Shown here: positions 1 through 11,235 of the stretch, one piece after another
Layout of the letters: every line of letters begins with the position of its first letter
Position numbering within the stretch: the stretch's first letter is position 1
DNA from: Thinopyrum elongatum
Lineage: Eukaryota; Streptophyta; Magnoliopsida; Poales; Poaceae
Length of the DNA stretch: 64,000 bases
Direction of reading: 5' to 3'
Assembly (NCBI GenBank): GCA_011799875.1
Contig: CM022299.1
Span: 33,810,755-33,874,754 of the forward strand
The notes under the pieces: model-generated
Database searches by the model: none
Told to the model about the DNA's origin: nothing
Seen by the model: the letters and a program-made list of their open reading frames with translations, nothing else
Position numbers and translations under genes: made by a program

Positions 1-846
1 CTTTGACGGTCTCGGTGGTGGAGGAGGCAGACGTGGTGCAGCATTGTTCTTTGGCGCAGAGGTATTGGGACGGAACGCGTTGTTGGGAATCCAAACTCTA
101 CGCTTCGGTGCCGAGCCCGAAGATGAGCCAGCATCACGATAGCGCTTCTGTGAGTCCTTGTGTTCCATCTGAGCGGTCTCAACAAGAATAGCCTTGTTCA
201 CTAGAGTTGAGAAGTCATTGATGTCTTGAGCAGCTAGTGCAAGCTTGAGGTCAGGGTGTAGTCCATTACGGAACTTCTCCTGTCTGCGAGCATCTGTGGC
301 GATGTCTTCTTCAGCATAGCGGGAGAGATCAAGAAATTCCCGCTGATAAGCTTCGACGGTTTTATTGCCCTGAGTGAGGTTGCGGAACTGGGTCTTCATG
401 CGTTCCATAATTGCTTGAGGGATGTAACGTGCACGGAAAGCAGCCTGGAACTCATACCAGGTGATGACTGTTCCAACAGGCAGAGTACGCTTGTGTGTGT
501 CCCACCATTGAGCAGCGGGGCCCTTTAAGAAAAAGGCCGCGAAGGTGACAAAGTTGGCGGGGGCGACATTAGCAGACTCCATCTCGTGAGTGATGTCGCG
601 GAGCCAGTCATCGGCATCCAGGGGCTTGTCAGAGTTGCGAAACTGCGTTGGGTTGAGTCGCGTAAACTCTGTCAAAGTTATTGAAGCTGGGTTCTGGTTC
701 TGGTTGTTCTGATGCGGAAACTGAGCCATGATTCCAACCATGAACTGGCGGTTAAGCTCAAACTGTTGCATCATAGCTGCCATATAGTCTGGCGGTGGTG
801 GACGTTCAGGGGCACGACCACGACCACGACCACCTGGTCTAACCAT
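1..846 (-). CDS. Gypsy gag polyprotein, N-terminal 282 codons (partial)
   Basis: This encodes the structural protein of the retrotransposon particle, which packages element RNA in the cytoplasm. I read the frame from ATG at 846 to base 1 and found no stop. The N-terminus is MVRPGGRGRGRAPERPPPP, a basic Gly/Arg and Pro-rich leader. The retrotrans_gag domain follows at about residues 60-190, with the hallmarks DADDWLRDI, FLKGPAAQWW, TWYEFQAAFRARY, and then AYQREFLDLSRYAEED. A Pro/Ser-rich linker (KRRVWIPNNAF, RLPPPPRPSK) ends at the window edge, just where a CCHC knuckle would be expected. The start is set by the first ATG after the upstream ORF and by the family-typical basic start. It has no lesions, unlike nearly every other TE gene here. 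Confidence 0.93.
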   Translation of the reverse strand, partial: MVRPGGRGRGRAPERPPPPDYMAAMMQQFELNRQFMVGIMAQFPHQNNQNQNPASITLTEFTRLNPTQFRNSDKPLDADDWLRDITHEMESANVAPANFVTFAAFFLKGPAAQWWDTHKRTLPVGTVITWYEFQAAFRARYIPQAIMERMKTQFRNLTQGNKTVEAYQREFLDLSRYAEEDIATDARRQEKFRNGLHPDLKLALAAQDINDFSTLVNKAILVETAQMEHKDSQKRYRDAGSSSGSAPKRRVWIPNNAFRPNTSAPKNNAAPRLPPPPPRPSK

Positions 847-1095
847 CCTGCTACGTATCAACAGGGGGTAGTTTAGTAAAAGCAATTGCGAGTGTTTAGC
901 GACAAGTATGATGTAACACGACAATACCTTAAGCAGTGTAATAGATACATAACAGTAGTCGATTAAGACATACAGATCCATACACAAGTCGGGTACATGC
1001 GGACAGCATAACAGCGCAAATTAAAAGCTAGACATACTAGGCGGCGCGCAGGCACGCGGTAAGGGAGTACACAACGAGACATAGCAAAGGCTACA

Positions 1096-1866
1096 TCAAC
1101 GTCGGAGAAAACCACTGTAACGGGGTAACTGCGAGTGCGGACGACGAATATTCGTCGCGGAAGGATCCTGTGCTCCATGTGCACTCTGATGCAGAACCCG
1201 GTCTCGAACTGTAAGAAGAGGTCCACGTGCAGGTGTGTGACCTCCAACAGCAGGCCAGTCAATACCAGCATACATCTGAGTCCTGCGCGGGTAAAGGATG
1301 TGCACCGGATGTATCCCTGCACGAACAGCGGGCATCAACTGCGTCATAGCATCGTAGAGACGTGCTCGAGTGGCAACCAACTCGACGGCAAGAGCCCGAA
1401 CAGTGCGATCCAGAGCCTGAGTGCACTGAATCAGAACGCGGTGGTCATATCGGCGAGGCTCGTACGGGGCACAGATAGCTGTGTAGTATCCGGTAGCATC
1501 TCCAGCAGGGGCATACGGAATGTATCGGAACTCAGAGTCATCCAAGATATCACTGAACTGTCCTCGAAGACGTGCGACAGCAGAGTAGGCGGCATCATGT
1601 ACTGCCATCTCAATCGTCACGCCGATACCGTGGAAAAGGTGCAGCTCGGTGTCTGAGTCATTCTGCCGATCATAGATACGAACATCAGCATGGTACTGCT
1701 CCTGATTAAACTCGCGGTAATCCTCGTAAACCATGTACTCAGGGTACCAGCGGTAGCCAAGTCTGGTCATGAGAGCGATCAGGACAGCTGGAAACCCAGG
1801 GGTATTACGAGCCCAAGTGCGAAGCACAAGCTGTGTCGTAGGACGCGGTGGAAACAAACGGTCCAT
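1096..1866 (-). CDS. Extra ORF upstream of Gypsy gag, unknown function (256 aa)
   Basis: This uninterrupted ORF lies between the primer site and gag, on the same strand as gag and 249 bp upstream of it. I chose the internal Met at 1866 (MDRLFPPRP) because it directly follows a good splice acceptor (CCTCTGTTTCAG before the ATG); the frame is open back to another Met at 1941. The protein is rich in Tyr, Arg and His. It contains segments such as LGYRWYPEYMVYEDYREFNQ and FRYIPYAPAGDATGYY, and a helical region around ALDRTVRALAVELVATRARL. I see no membrane segment, zinc finger or catalytic signature. It resembles uncharacterised proteins that I recall near Triticeae Gypsy gag genes. It may be expressed from a spliced subgenomic RNA. 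A role as accessory or regulatory protein is inference only. Confidence 0.72.
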   Translation of the reverse strand: MDRLFPPRPTTQLVLRTWARNTPGFPAVLIALMTRLGYRWYPEYMVYEDYREFNQEQYHADVRIYDRQNDSDTELHLFHGIGVTIEMAVHDAAYSAVARLRGQFSDILDDSEFRYIPYAPAGDATGYYTAICAPYEPRRYDHRVLIQCTQALDRTVRALAVELVATRARLYDAMTQLMPAVRAGIHPVHILYPRRTQMYAGIDWPAVGGHTPARGPLLTVRDRVLHQSAHGAQDPSATNIRRPHSQLPRYSGFLRR

Positions 1867-2247
1867 CTGAAACAGAGGAAATTCAGATTTGTCAAATGAC
1901 AATGAGAAGTTTAACACAACTCGGAGAGGAAGGTTAAACAAAACAATGGAAAGGAAAATGATTATCAGACTAATCAGATCAATGACAGGGAAATCGCACA
2001 GATATCCAGCTCTCCGGGTAGACGGGATTTACGAGATCCTAAGTGTCGGCGTTAGTAAAATTTATTTAACCCGAATAGAAGAGATATTAGAGTCCCAGAG
2101 TATAGACGAGGAATAAAAGATCCTAATACCACCCAGTTGGCGACGTGGGCCCGTAAGCCACACTGCCAAGTTAGTAAATTAGTTTTTCGGTTTCTAGACT
2201 CAACTTCGGCCAAGGAATTTGGAGGGGGGGTTTCCTACAGGCAGTCG

Positions 2248-2259
2248 GCTCTGATACCA
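2248..2259 (-). other. Primer-binding site, tRNA-Met type
   Basis: On the minus strand this reads TGGTATCAGAGC, the 12-base complement of the 3' end of plant initiator tRNA-Met. It lies three bases downstream of the 5' LTR end. It primes minus-strand DNA synthesis and fixes the orientation of the Gypsy element. Confidence 0.95.
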
Positions 2260-2262
2260 ACT

Positions 2263-5200
2263 TGTGACGCCCCCGGTTCAATCGTACACTAGTCATACAC
2301 GCAAACGTGTACGATCAAGCCCAGGGACTCACGGGAAGATATCACAACACAACTCTAAACACAAATAAACGGAGGTCCACAATATTACAGACCAGGGATC
2401 CGAAGATCCGAATACATAAGTCAGTCATACAAATAATATCTGGGTACAGACATAGTTAGACAAGTTATGCCTTAAGAAGGCTAGCACAAACAGCGACACT
2501 AGATCGAAAGGCGTTGGCCTCCTGCCTGGGAGCCTCCGATCCTACTCCTGGTCAGCTGGCTCGATCCAGTAGTACGTGCCCTCTGGACCCGCCTGGTAGT
2601 AGGCTCCGGTGGTGGCGTCTGGCTCCTGGACTCCATCGTCTGGTGTATCATCAAGGTGGGGTATATGGGGGAAAGGAGAAAATAAAGCAACCGTGAGTAC
2701 TCATCCGAAGTACTCAGCAAGCAAGGATCTATACTACATATGCAACATTATCAATGGAGAAAAGGCTGTATATGTGGACTGGGCTGCAGAAATGCCAGAA
2801 TAGAGAGAAAGGCCTAGTCCTATCGAAGACTAGCATCTTTAAACATCTTCTCAAAGCCATCATCTTGCAGCAGTAGAAGAGAGTAGAATAGCATTTTATT
2901 TAGCAAACATGTTGAAGTACAGCTCAAAGATCCTTCCTCGACTCCCAGCGAGAAAGTAATCCCGAAGCTTCAAGTAAGTAACAAGTATCCAGTTTAAGTA
3001 GTAGATCGGGATACACAAACTGAGCGTCCTTTACCGTAGGACCGGCTATCGATAGAAGATTCATCCCTGCAGGGGTGCACTACTGTTACCCAACACGCTC
3101 GATCAACTCTGGCCGGACATACTTGCTGGGTAATGCCCGTCCTCGGAAGATCAACACGAAGCAGCGCTCTACCTAGGCTCAGCAGAGAGGTCAGCACGCC
3201 GGACTAACCTATGCACCCAGGGGTCTCGGGCCATCGCCCTGGGCACCCTGCGCGTTGCGTGGCTGGCCGGGGTGCAGGCGCGACACTGAACTCGCCAGTG
3301 AAGTATCCAGCCCAATCCCGACGATCAGCCCGCACGGTGAATCGTGACGTCTGATAAGCTTTCGGCGAAACGTACATCGCAGAGGGCCCCATAACCATTA
3401 TCCCGCGTGGTGGTAGTGCGTATAGGGCACGTCGACCCACTCAGATCACACACCCAAATCCAATAGGCTCAATTAGTATCAAGCGGAGACAATCAGAGTC
3501 TCTGATGCTCCGCCACAATGTCACACTCGAGTGCCCTTCCGGCACACTCGAAATCATAGATCCCCAGCGGGTACCCACCAGGGTGGACCCGCCTGTGCAA
3601 AAGGTCAAGTAACCGTGTGGTCATATTCATCAGGGTGAACGTATGAGGTATCACCCTCGAGGTTCACACTGAGGGGTTGCACGACAGAGTCGTATCGGAC
3701 ATGGAGAAGGAGGAATCACCCTCGATGACCACGACCGTACAGCTATGCTGCAGAGTATTCATCAGGAGTGCGTTACGAGGTATCACCCTCGGCACTCGAT
3801 AGATACTACGCAGAGTCGTACAACTAAGGGGGGGTGTGAAGTGAGGCGTCTGTCTCTGATCGACGATCACGTTGATCGAGTCGTCGATGATCAAGCAGGG
3901 GCAACAAGGGTAAGGTGGTGGGGTCACGGATGGTTCACTACCAACCTATACTAATCAGTTTATCATAGGCAGGTAAGGTAGCAATGAACAGGTTACAACA
4001 GCAGGCTATGCATCAGAATAGGAGCATACATTAACAGTAGCGAAATCTAATGCAAGCAGGAGAATAGAATGGGCGATATCTGGAATGCTCAAGGGGGGGG
4101 CTTGCTGGTTGCTCTGGCAAGAGGGAAGGTCGTCAACGGCTGCTCGTCGGTAGAGTAGTCGTATCCTGGTGCAGCGCCGTCGGTCTCAGCGTCTATCGAG
4201 AGAGAAGAAGGAGGGGGGAGAACAATAAATTCACGGCAATAATGCAAACAATATGTATTACATGCCTAAATGATATGCCGGGGTGTTCTACTGCCTAACT
4301 AAACGATTTAGTTAATTTAGGAATTTATTCGGATTTATTTAATTAGGTTGGACACTATTCATTTATCGAAATCGGTCTAATTGTTCAACGTTCTTATAGT
4401 TGCGGGCGTCTACGGGAATACAAGGGCGTATCCGGGCTCGTATCGTCGTTCTGAGCAGTTTCATTGTATAAATATTTTCATCGGAGTTACGGTTTATTTA
4501 ATATGATTTTCTAAAGTTTTTATTAATTTCTGAAATTTAATTAATTATTTAATTCAACATTATCCGAAACGTGCTGATGATGACATCAGCATGACCCCAT
4601 GCTGATGTCAGCGGTTAATTAAGTTAATTACTAATTACTGTTTAATTAACACTATTTAGTTAATTAGATTAACCTAATCAGGATTAATTAACTAATTAAT
4701 TAACTAATTAATTATTATTTTTATTATTTATTTTTATTTCTTTCTTTCTTTCTTTTTTTTAAAAACGTTTTTGGGAGGCGTGGGCCCCATTCGTCAGCGT
4801 CACAGGGGGGGTTCGGGCCCCACAGGGCAGTGGCCCAGGGCCACAGGGCGGGCGACGGCGCGCGGGCTGGGGCGCTGGGGCGCCCGAACTGGACGCGGCA
4901 GTCGGGCCACGGCGAGGGGGGGGGCTCGGGCGTGGGTCACCGGAGCACACGTCCGAGCGAGGGCTCGAGCGCGGCGAGCGCGGGCGGCGGCGACGCGGCC
5001 GGCGCGAGCGGGCGAGTGCGGGGATGGGCGCGTAGCGGCGCAGGGCCCGACGGGCGCGAGGGGGTCGGGCGCGAGGCGTGCTCCTGTTGCGCTGGGTGTG
5101 CGCGCGGCGCGCTGTCTGTTGCTCGCCGCGGGGCCGTGCGGGCCACCGCCAGCCGGGCTGGGCGGCGGGCGCGACGAGGGGGGAGAGGAGAGGCCGGGGG

Positions 5201-6082
5201 CCTCACCGGGTTCGTAGGGAGCGGGCAGCGGGCTCGAGCTTAGGGGGACGACGACGGAGGAAGAAGCAGGCCGGCGTCGGTGTCGAGGGCCGAGCGAGCG
5301 TGCGGCTCGGCCGGCGTCGATGGCGAGGCGGTGGGGCTCGGTGTGGAGGTCGAGACGACGGCGGTGACGGAACGCGTCGGGCGCGGGGTCGGCGCAGCGC
5401 GAGGCGCTCGTCGACGCGGGGGGGGGACGAGCCGTTGGTCTCGATCGGGGGATCTCGATCCAGATCAGTGAGGGGGGGAAAACGAGGCGAGTGGGGGGGG
5501 GGGTCGGCTAGGGTTCGGCCGGCTTGGGGGGGTAGTATAGCCAGGGGGCGCAGGTGGGCCGGCCGGCTGGGCTTCGGCCCAGTTGGGCCGTGGGGGGGGT
5601 TGCTCTTTTTTTTTCTATTTCTTTTCCTTTTCTTATCTCCTTTCTTTTTCTCCTTTCTCAATCTAGTAAATAGCTAGGCCTCAAAATGGTTTTTGTAAAA
5701 CATGAGACCAAGTTCATAAATTCCAGTGCATTATTCCCTAACACCTAAAATTAGTTTGGACAAAACATAATTCCATATTTATTTCAGATTTAATAAATGG
5801 TTATTAAATATTATCTTTATCCACTGTTTGAGGTTGTTCGAGTCACTTATCCAATTCCAATGATGTTGGTTTCAATTTTAGAATAGCCTCTGGAATATTT
5901 GTTATTTATCTGACATTTTAGCTCCTATGTTGGACAACTTTCATATTCCACTTTCATTTAAATTTGAATTTGACTTAGGAGTTGGAATGCAATATGATGC
6001 TAATGATGATTATGCACTATTAATCTTGCTGACATGTCATTATCAAAAGTGATTACTGTTGCTAATCACCGGGGGTGTTACA
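2263..6082 (-). repeat. 5' LTR of the Gypsy element (about 3.82 kb)
   Basis: The termini are inverted TG...CA ends: TGTGACGCCCC on the left and GGGGTGTTACA on the right in plus-strand reading. The LTR holds the element's promoter and polyadenylation signals. The part near 4240-4760 is AT-rich, with TTAATTAA runs and a T/C tract; a sharply GC-rich block follows (4770-5590). I could not identify a convincing TATA box on the minus strand. Numerous 60-200 codon ORFs in the GC-rich block occur in several frames on both strands and look like composition artefacts. At 3.8 kb this is long for a plant LTR. Confidence 0.9.
4770..5590. other. GC-rich block inside the Gypsy LTR
   Basis: This stretch is dominated by CG dinucleotides and G-runs, between AT-rich flanks at 4490-4760 and 5600-6000. 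It has overlapping ORFs in five frames, none with recognisable domains. It probably represents U3/R/5'-leader sequence of the LTR. The abundance of intact CG dinucleotides is unusual in methylated grass retrotransposons and fits a young copy. Confidence 0.6.
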
Positions 6083-7312
6083 ATCGTGAACCTTTCATCC
6101 TGGCCCAACCTTTTCTTCGGGCCTCGTCTCCTTACCGAAGTTTGGCTCGATCCGGAGGGCTAAAATAAGAAAGAAATGTTAATATATGTACATACAAAAC
6201 AATTAATGCATCTAGTCAGTAGAGGCTTAATATATATATATATACCTCGCCGGACTTTGCAACAGTTAAGGCTCCATTCTCCATTCGATCACCGGAGCCG
6301 TCATGATCTCCTTCCTCCTCCATTGGATCACCGGAGCCGTCATCCTCTCTTTCCTCACCATCGGTGTCATTGAGAAACAACAAGGTGATATCACCTCTAT
6401 CACGGATTATATCCCCCAACAACTCTTCTTTTTCTAACTCTTTGTCCATAGTTTCTGCAAATATTACAACATGGCAATATACAACCATGAGAGATGGATT
6501 AGTGGCAAACATAGACTTAATCACAACAAGGAATCATATGCAAATGAGCAATCGATTAGTCGCAAACATCATGCAAAGTTCACAAGTTTTATTACAGTCA
6601 GTTTCAGACGATCGTCGAGGACTCCTCCCCCCTCATGTCTGATGAGTCATCCTATCTTTCGAGAGAGGATACTTTGTGGAACGCCTCTCTCATGGTCGTC
6701 GAGGATACTTGCGGAACCCCCCCCCCCTCATGTCGAAGTTATTGGGGATATGTTGAATTCCCGAGAGAGTTAGGGGTGTTCTAACACGGCACTACATGAT
6801 ATAGGTGAAGGGGGATAACATCCGGGAATGTTTTCCCGAAGTCTGCATTTTCGGACAGATGAAATGGAGGGGGACGGTTCCAGGTTCGCTATTCTAGCTA
6901 CTTGTGACAGACAAACGGAGGGCATATTCGGATTTGTCATATTTTTCTGATCGATTTTCATATATAAATTATTTTCATCGGAGTTACGGTTAATTTTCTA
7001 TGAATTTCTAAAGTTTTACCAATATACTAAAAATTCCTGGAATTCTGCTAAGTCTGAGAATTCCTCAGCTTTAAACATCACTTAGCTGTTTTCCAAAGGC
7101 TACAACTATTGTTCTGTACATCCTATGGGTTAGTGCCTTATATCAATATTGATCACTCTCCTGTGATCTACAAGATAGTATCAATTGCATCTCTACTAGA
7201 GTCCATTAGCTTGCTCAAAACTTTGTTTGAAAAGTGCCACTTGATATTAATTCTATGAACATAAAAAATTATATGAACAAAAAAAATTCATCATATATCA
7301 ACATTTTCTACA

Positions 7313-7400
7313 GCATCCATCCATCCATCCATACATACATGCATACATACATACATACATATACATCTACATACATATATATACACTAAGCATCTACATA
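7313..7400. repeat. CATC/CATA microsatellite in the CACTA-1 intron
   Basis: A simple repeat of CATC units is followed by CATA units and then TACATATATA. It continues on the other side of Angela-1 (15627-15650, ATATATATACATCTACATC), which shows that Angela-1 landed inside the microsatellite. Confidence 0.9.
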
Positions 7401-7401
7401 T

Positions 7402-9168
7402 TGAAGGAAATATGCCCTAGAGGCAATAATAAAGTTGTTATTTTATATTTCCTTGTATCATGATAAATGTTTATTATTCATGCTAGAATTGTATTAACCG
7501 GAAACTTGATACATGTGTGGATACATAGACAAAACATCGTGTCCCTAGTAAGCCTCTACTAGACTAGCTCGTTAATCAAAGATGGTTAAGTTTCCTAACC
7601 ATAGACATGTGTTGTCATTTGATGAATGGGATCACATCATTAGGAGAATGATGTGATGGACAAGACCCATCTGTTAGCTTAGCATATTGATCGTTCAGTT
7701 TTATTGCTATTGCTTTCTTCATGTCAAATACATATTCCTTCGACTATGAGATTATGCAACTCCCGGATACCGGAGGAATACCTTGTGTGCTATCAAACGT
7801 CACAACGTAACTGGGTCATCATAAAGATGCTCTACAGGTATCTCCGAAGGTGTTTGTTGGGTTGGCATAGATCGAGATTGGGATTTGTCACTTCGAGTAT
7901 CGGAGAGGTATCTCTGGGCACTATCGGTAATGCACATCATAAGAAGCCTTGCAAGCAAAGTGACTAATGAGTTAGTTACGGGATGATGTATTTCGGAATG
8001 AGTAAAGAGACTTGCCAGTAACGAGATTGAACTAGGTATGAAGATACCGACGGTCGAATCTCGGGCAAGTAACATACCGATGACAAAGGGAATAACGTAT
8101 GTTGTCATAACAGTTCGACCGATAAAGATCTTCGTATAATATGTAGGAGCCAATATGAGCATCCAGGTTCCGCTATTGATTATTGACCGGAGAGGTGTCT
8201 CGGTCATGTCTACATAGTTCTCGAACCCGTAGGGTCCGCACACTTAACATTCGATGACGATTTTGTATTATATGAGTTATGTGATTTGGTGACCGAATGT
8301 TGTTCGGAGTCCCGAATAAGATCATGGACATGACAAGGAGTCTCGAAATGGTCGATAGGTAAAGATTGATATATAGGACGATAGTATTCAGACACCGGAA
8401 GTGTTCCGGAGGGTACCGGGTACATATCGGGTCACCGGAAGGGGTTCCGGGCACCCCCGGCAAAACATATGGGCCTAATGGGCCAAGAGGGGAAACGCAG
8501 CAGCCAGCAGGGGCTGCTGCGCCCCCCATATGGGCTGCACCTGAGGGAAAGGGAAAGAGGGGAAGAGAGAAGGAAGGGGAGGGATTCGGCCTCCCCCTTC
8601 CTTCCCTCCTCCCTCCTCTTTCCTTCCCCCTCCGGTGGATATGGTAAGGGGGGGCGAATTGGACAAGGCCCCCAAGTAGGATTCCTCCTACTTGGGGCAC
8701 CCCAAGGTTGTATCCCTCCCCCTCCAATCTATATATACGTGGGGAGGGGGCGCCTAGAACACACACCAACAATTGTTAGCCGTGTGCGGCGCCCCCCTCC
8801 ACAGTTTACGCCTCCGGTCATATCTTCGTAGTGCTTAGGCGAAGCCCTGCGCGGATCACTTCACCATCACCGTCACCACGCCATCGTGCTGACGGAACTC
8901 ATCTCCCTCGACACTTTGCTGGATCAAGAGTTTGAGGGACGTCATCTAACTGAACGTGTGCAGAACTCGGAGGTGCCGTACGTTCGATGCTTGATCGGTC
9001 GGAACGAGAAGAAGTTCGACTACATCAACCGCGTTAACAAAACGCTTCCGCTTTCGGTCTATGAGGGTATGCGGACACACTCTCCCCCTCTCGTTGCTAT
9101 GCATCCCCAAGATAGATCTTGCGTGAGCGTAGGAAATTTTTTTAAATTGCATGCTACGTTTCCCAACA
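7402..9168 (+). repeat. 5' LTR of Angela-1 (1767 bp)
   Basis: It begins TGAAGGAAATATGCC and ends CCCAACA. A TATA box (TATATATAC) lies near 8731 in a context resembling BARE-1-type promoters, followed by GTGGGGAGGGGGCGCC. ORFs of up to 199 codons in either strand here are antisense or composition artefacts. Confidence 0.96.
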
Positions 9169-9169
9169 G

Positions 9170-9182
9170 TGGCATCCGAGCC
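9170..9182 (+). other. Degenerate primer-binding site of Angela-1
   Basis: The sequence TGGCATCCGAGCC starts two bases after the LTR end. It corresponds to the tRNA-Met complement TGGTATCAGAGCC with two mismatches. Confidence 0.85.
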
Positions 9183-10439
9183 AGGTCTATGCGTAGATGA
9201 TATGCACGAGTAGAACACAAAGAGTTGTGGGCGGTGATCATCATACTGCTTACCACCAATGTCTTATTTTGATTCGGCGGTATTGTTGGATGAAGCGGCC
9301 CGGACCAACCTTACATGACCACATTCATGAGACCGGTTCCACCGACAGACATGCAACTAGTTTTGCATAAAGGTGGCTGGCAGGTGTCTGTTTCTCCAAC
9401 TTTAGTTGAATCGAATTTGACTGTGGCCGGTCCTTGTTGAAGGTTAAAACAGCAAACTTGATAAATCACCGTTGTGGTTTTGATGCGTAGGTAAGAACGG
9501 TTCTTGCTAGAAGCCCGTAGTAGCCACGTAAAACTTGCAACAACAAAGTAGAGGACATCTAACTTGTTTTTGCAGGGCATGTTGTGATGTGATATGGTCA
9601 AGACATGATGTGATATATGTTATTGTATGAGATGATCATGTTTTGTAAAAGTCACTGGCAACCGGCAGGAGCCTTATGGTTGTCTCTTTATTGTATGAAA
9701 TGCAAACGCCATGTAATTGCTTTACTTTATCACTATGCGTTAGCGATAGTTGTAGAAGCAATAGTTGGCGAGACGACCACGATGCTACGATGGAGATCAA
9801 GGTGTCAAGCCGGTGACGATGGAGATCATGATGGTGCTTTGGAGATGGAGATCAAAGGCACGAGATGATGATGGCCATATCATGTCACATATTTTGATTG
9901 CATGTGATGTTTATCTTTTATGCATCTTATTTTGCTTAGTACGATGGTAGCATTATAAGATGATCCCTTAACTAAAATTTCAAGGTATAAGTGTTCTCCC
10001 TGAGTATGCACCATTGCGACAGTTCGTCGTGTTGAGACACCACGTGATGATCGGGTGTGATAGACTCTACATTCAAATACAACGGGTGCAAGACAGTTTT
10101 GCACATGCAGAATACTCGGGTTAAACTTGACGAGCCTGGCATGTACAGACATGGCCTCGGAACACTGGAGACCGAAAGGTCGAACGTGAATCATATAGTA
10201 GATATGATCAACATAGAGATGTTCATCATTGATGACTAATCCATCTCACGTGATGATTGGACATGGTTTAGTTGATTTGGATCACGTAACATTTAGATGA
10301 CTTGAGGGATGTCTATCTAAGTGGGAGTTCTTAAGTAATTTGACTAATTGAACTTAATTTATCATGAACTTAGTCCTGATAGTATTTGCAAATCTATGTT
10401 GTAGATCAATAGCTCGCGATATAGCTCCCTTATTTTGAT

Positions 10440-11235
10440 ATGTTCCTAGAGAAAAATAAGTTGAAAGATGATAGTAGCAATGATGCAGACTGGGTCCGTG
10501 ATCTGAGGATTATCCTCATTGCTGCACAGAAGAATTATGTCCTTGATGCACCGCTAGGTGACAGACCTATTGCAGGAGCAGATGCAGACGTTATGAATGT
10601 TTGACAAGCTCGGTATGATGACTACTTGATAGTTTAGTGCACCATGCTTTACGACTTAGAACCGGGACTTCAAAAATGTTTTGAACGCCATGGAGCATAT
10701 GAGATGTTCCAAGAGCTGAAAATGATATTTCAGACTCATGCCCTTATTAAGAGGTATGAGACCTCTGACAAGTACTTTGCCTACAAGATGGAGGAGAATA
10801 GCTCAGCTAGTGAGCATGTGCTCAGAATGTCTGGGTACTACAATCGCTTGAATCAAGTGGGAGATAATCTTCCAGATAAGATAGTGATTGACAGAGTTCT
10901 CTAGTCACTATCACCAAGTTACTAGAACTTTGTGATGAACTATAATATGCAAGGGATGACGAAAACGATTCCCAAGCTCTTCGCGATGCTGAAATCGGCG
11001 AAGGTAGAAATCAAGAAATAGCATCAAGTGTTGATGGTTAACAAGACCACTAGTTTCAAGAAAAATGGCAAGGGAAAGAAAGGGAACTTCAAGAAGAATG
11101 GCAAGCAAGTTGCCACTCCCGTGAAGAAGCCCAAAGCTAGACCCAAACCTGAAACTGGGTGCTTCTACTGCAAAGGAAATGGTCTTTGGAAGCGGAACTT
11201 CCCCAAATACTTGGCGGATAAGAAGGATGGCAAAG
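10440..11235 (+). pseudogene. Angela-1 gag, multiply interrupted
   Basis: This is the Copia gag (particle protein) relic. It starts at ATG 10440. The core is visible as LRIILIAAQKNYVLDAPLGD, then YETSDKYFAYKMEEN and SEHVLRMSGYYNRL. In-frame stops occur at V*QAR, IV*CT, L*SL, Y*NF and K*HQ; the last four are also present in Angela-2. A basic region (FKKNGKGKKGNFKKNGK) precedes the CCHC zinc knuckle at about 11160-11210. The knuckle reads CFYCKGNGLWKRNFPKY and has lost both its His and its last Cys, so nucleic-acid binding would be impaired. Confidence 0.92.

Larger units (their letters stand above)
1..6082 (-). mobile_element. Gypsy LTR retrotransposon, 5' portion (runs off left edge)
   Basis: Read on the minus strand, the element starts at 6082 with TGTAACACCC and its 5' LTR ends at 2263 with GGGCGTCACA. 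A tRNA-Met type primer site follows, then an extra ORF, then gag, which is still open at base 1. The rest of pol and the 3' LTR lie outside the window. It is inserted in the second gene of CACTA-1; the five flanking bases on the right are ATCGT, and the matching target duplication cannot be checked here. The open gag and clean primer site suggest a recent insertion. The element belongs to the Triticeae Gypsy group with long TGTGACGCCCC-ended LTRs; I do not name the family. Confidence 0.93.

Noticed and set aside
1135..1656. 173-codon plus-strand ORF
   Set aside because: It is the opposite-strand shadow of the extra Gypsy ORF (1096-1866), which has the correct orientation and splice context.
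4771..5677. Overlapping ORFs of 137-199 codons in several frames
   Set aside because: They lie in the GC-rich part of a Gypsy LTR, on both strands, with Arg/Gly/Ala-rich low-complexity products. Stop codons are simply rare at this composition.
8173..8772. 199-codon antisense ORF, with a similar ORF in the other Angela LTR at 14646-15230
   Set aside because: Antisense to the LTR promoter; conservation follows from LTR sequence identity. Products are Gly/Pro-rich with no domain.
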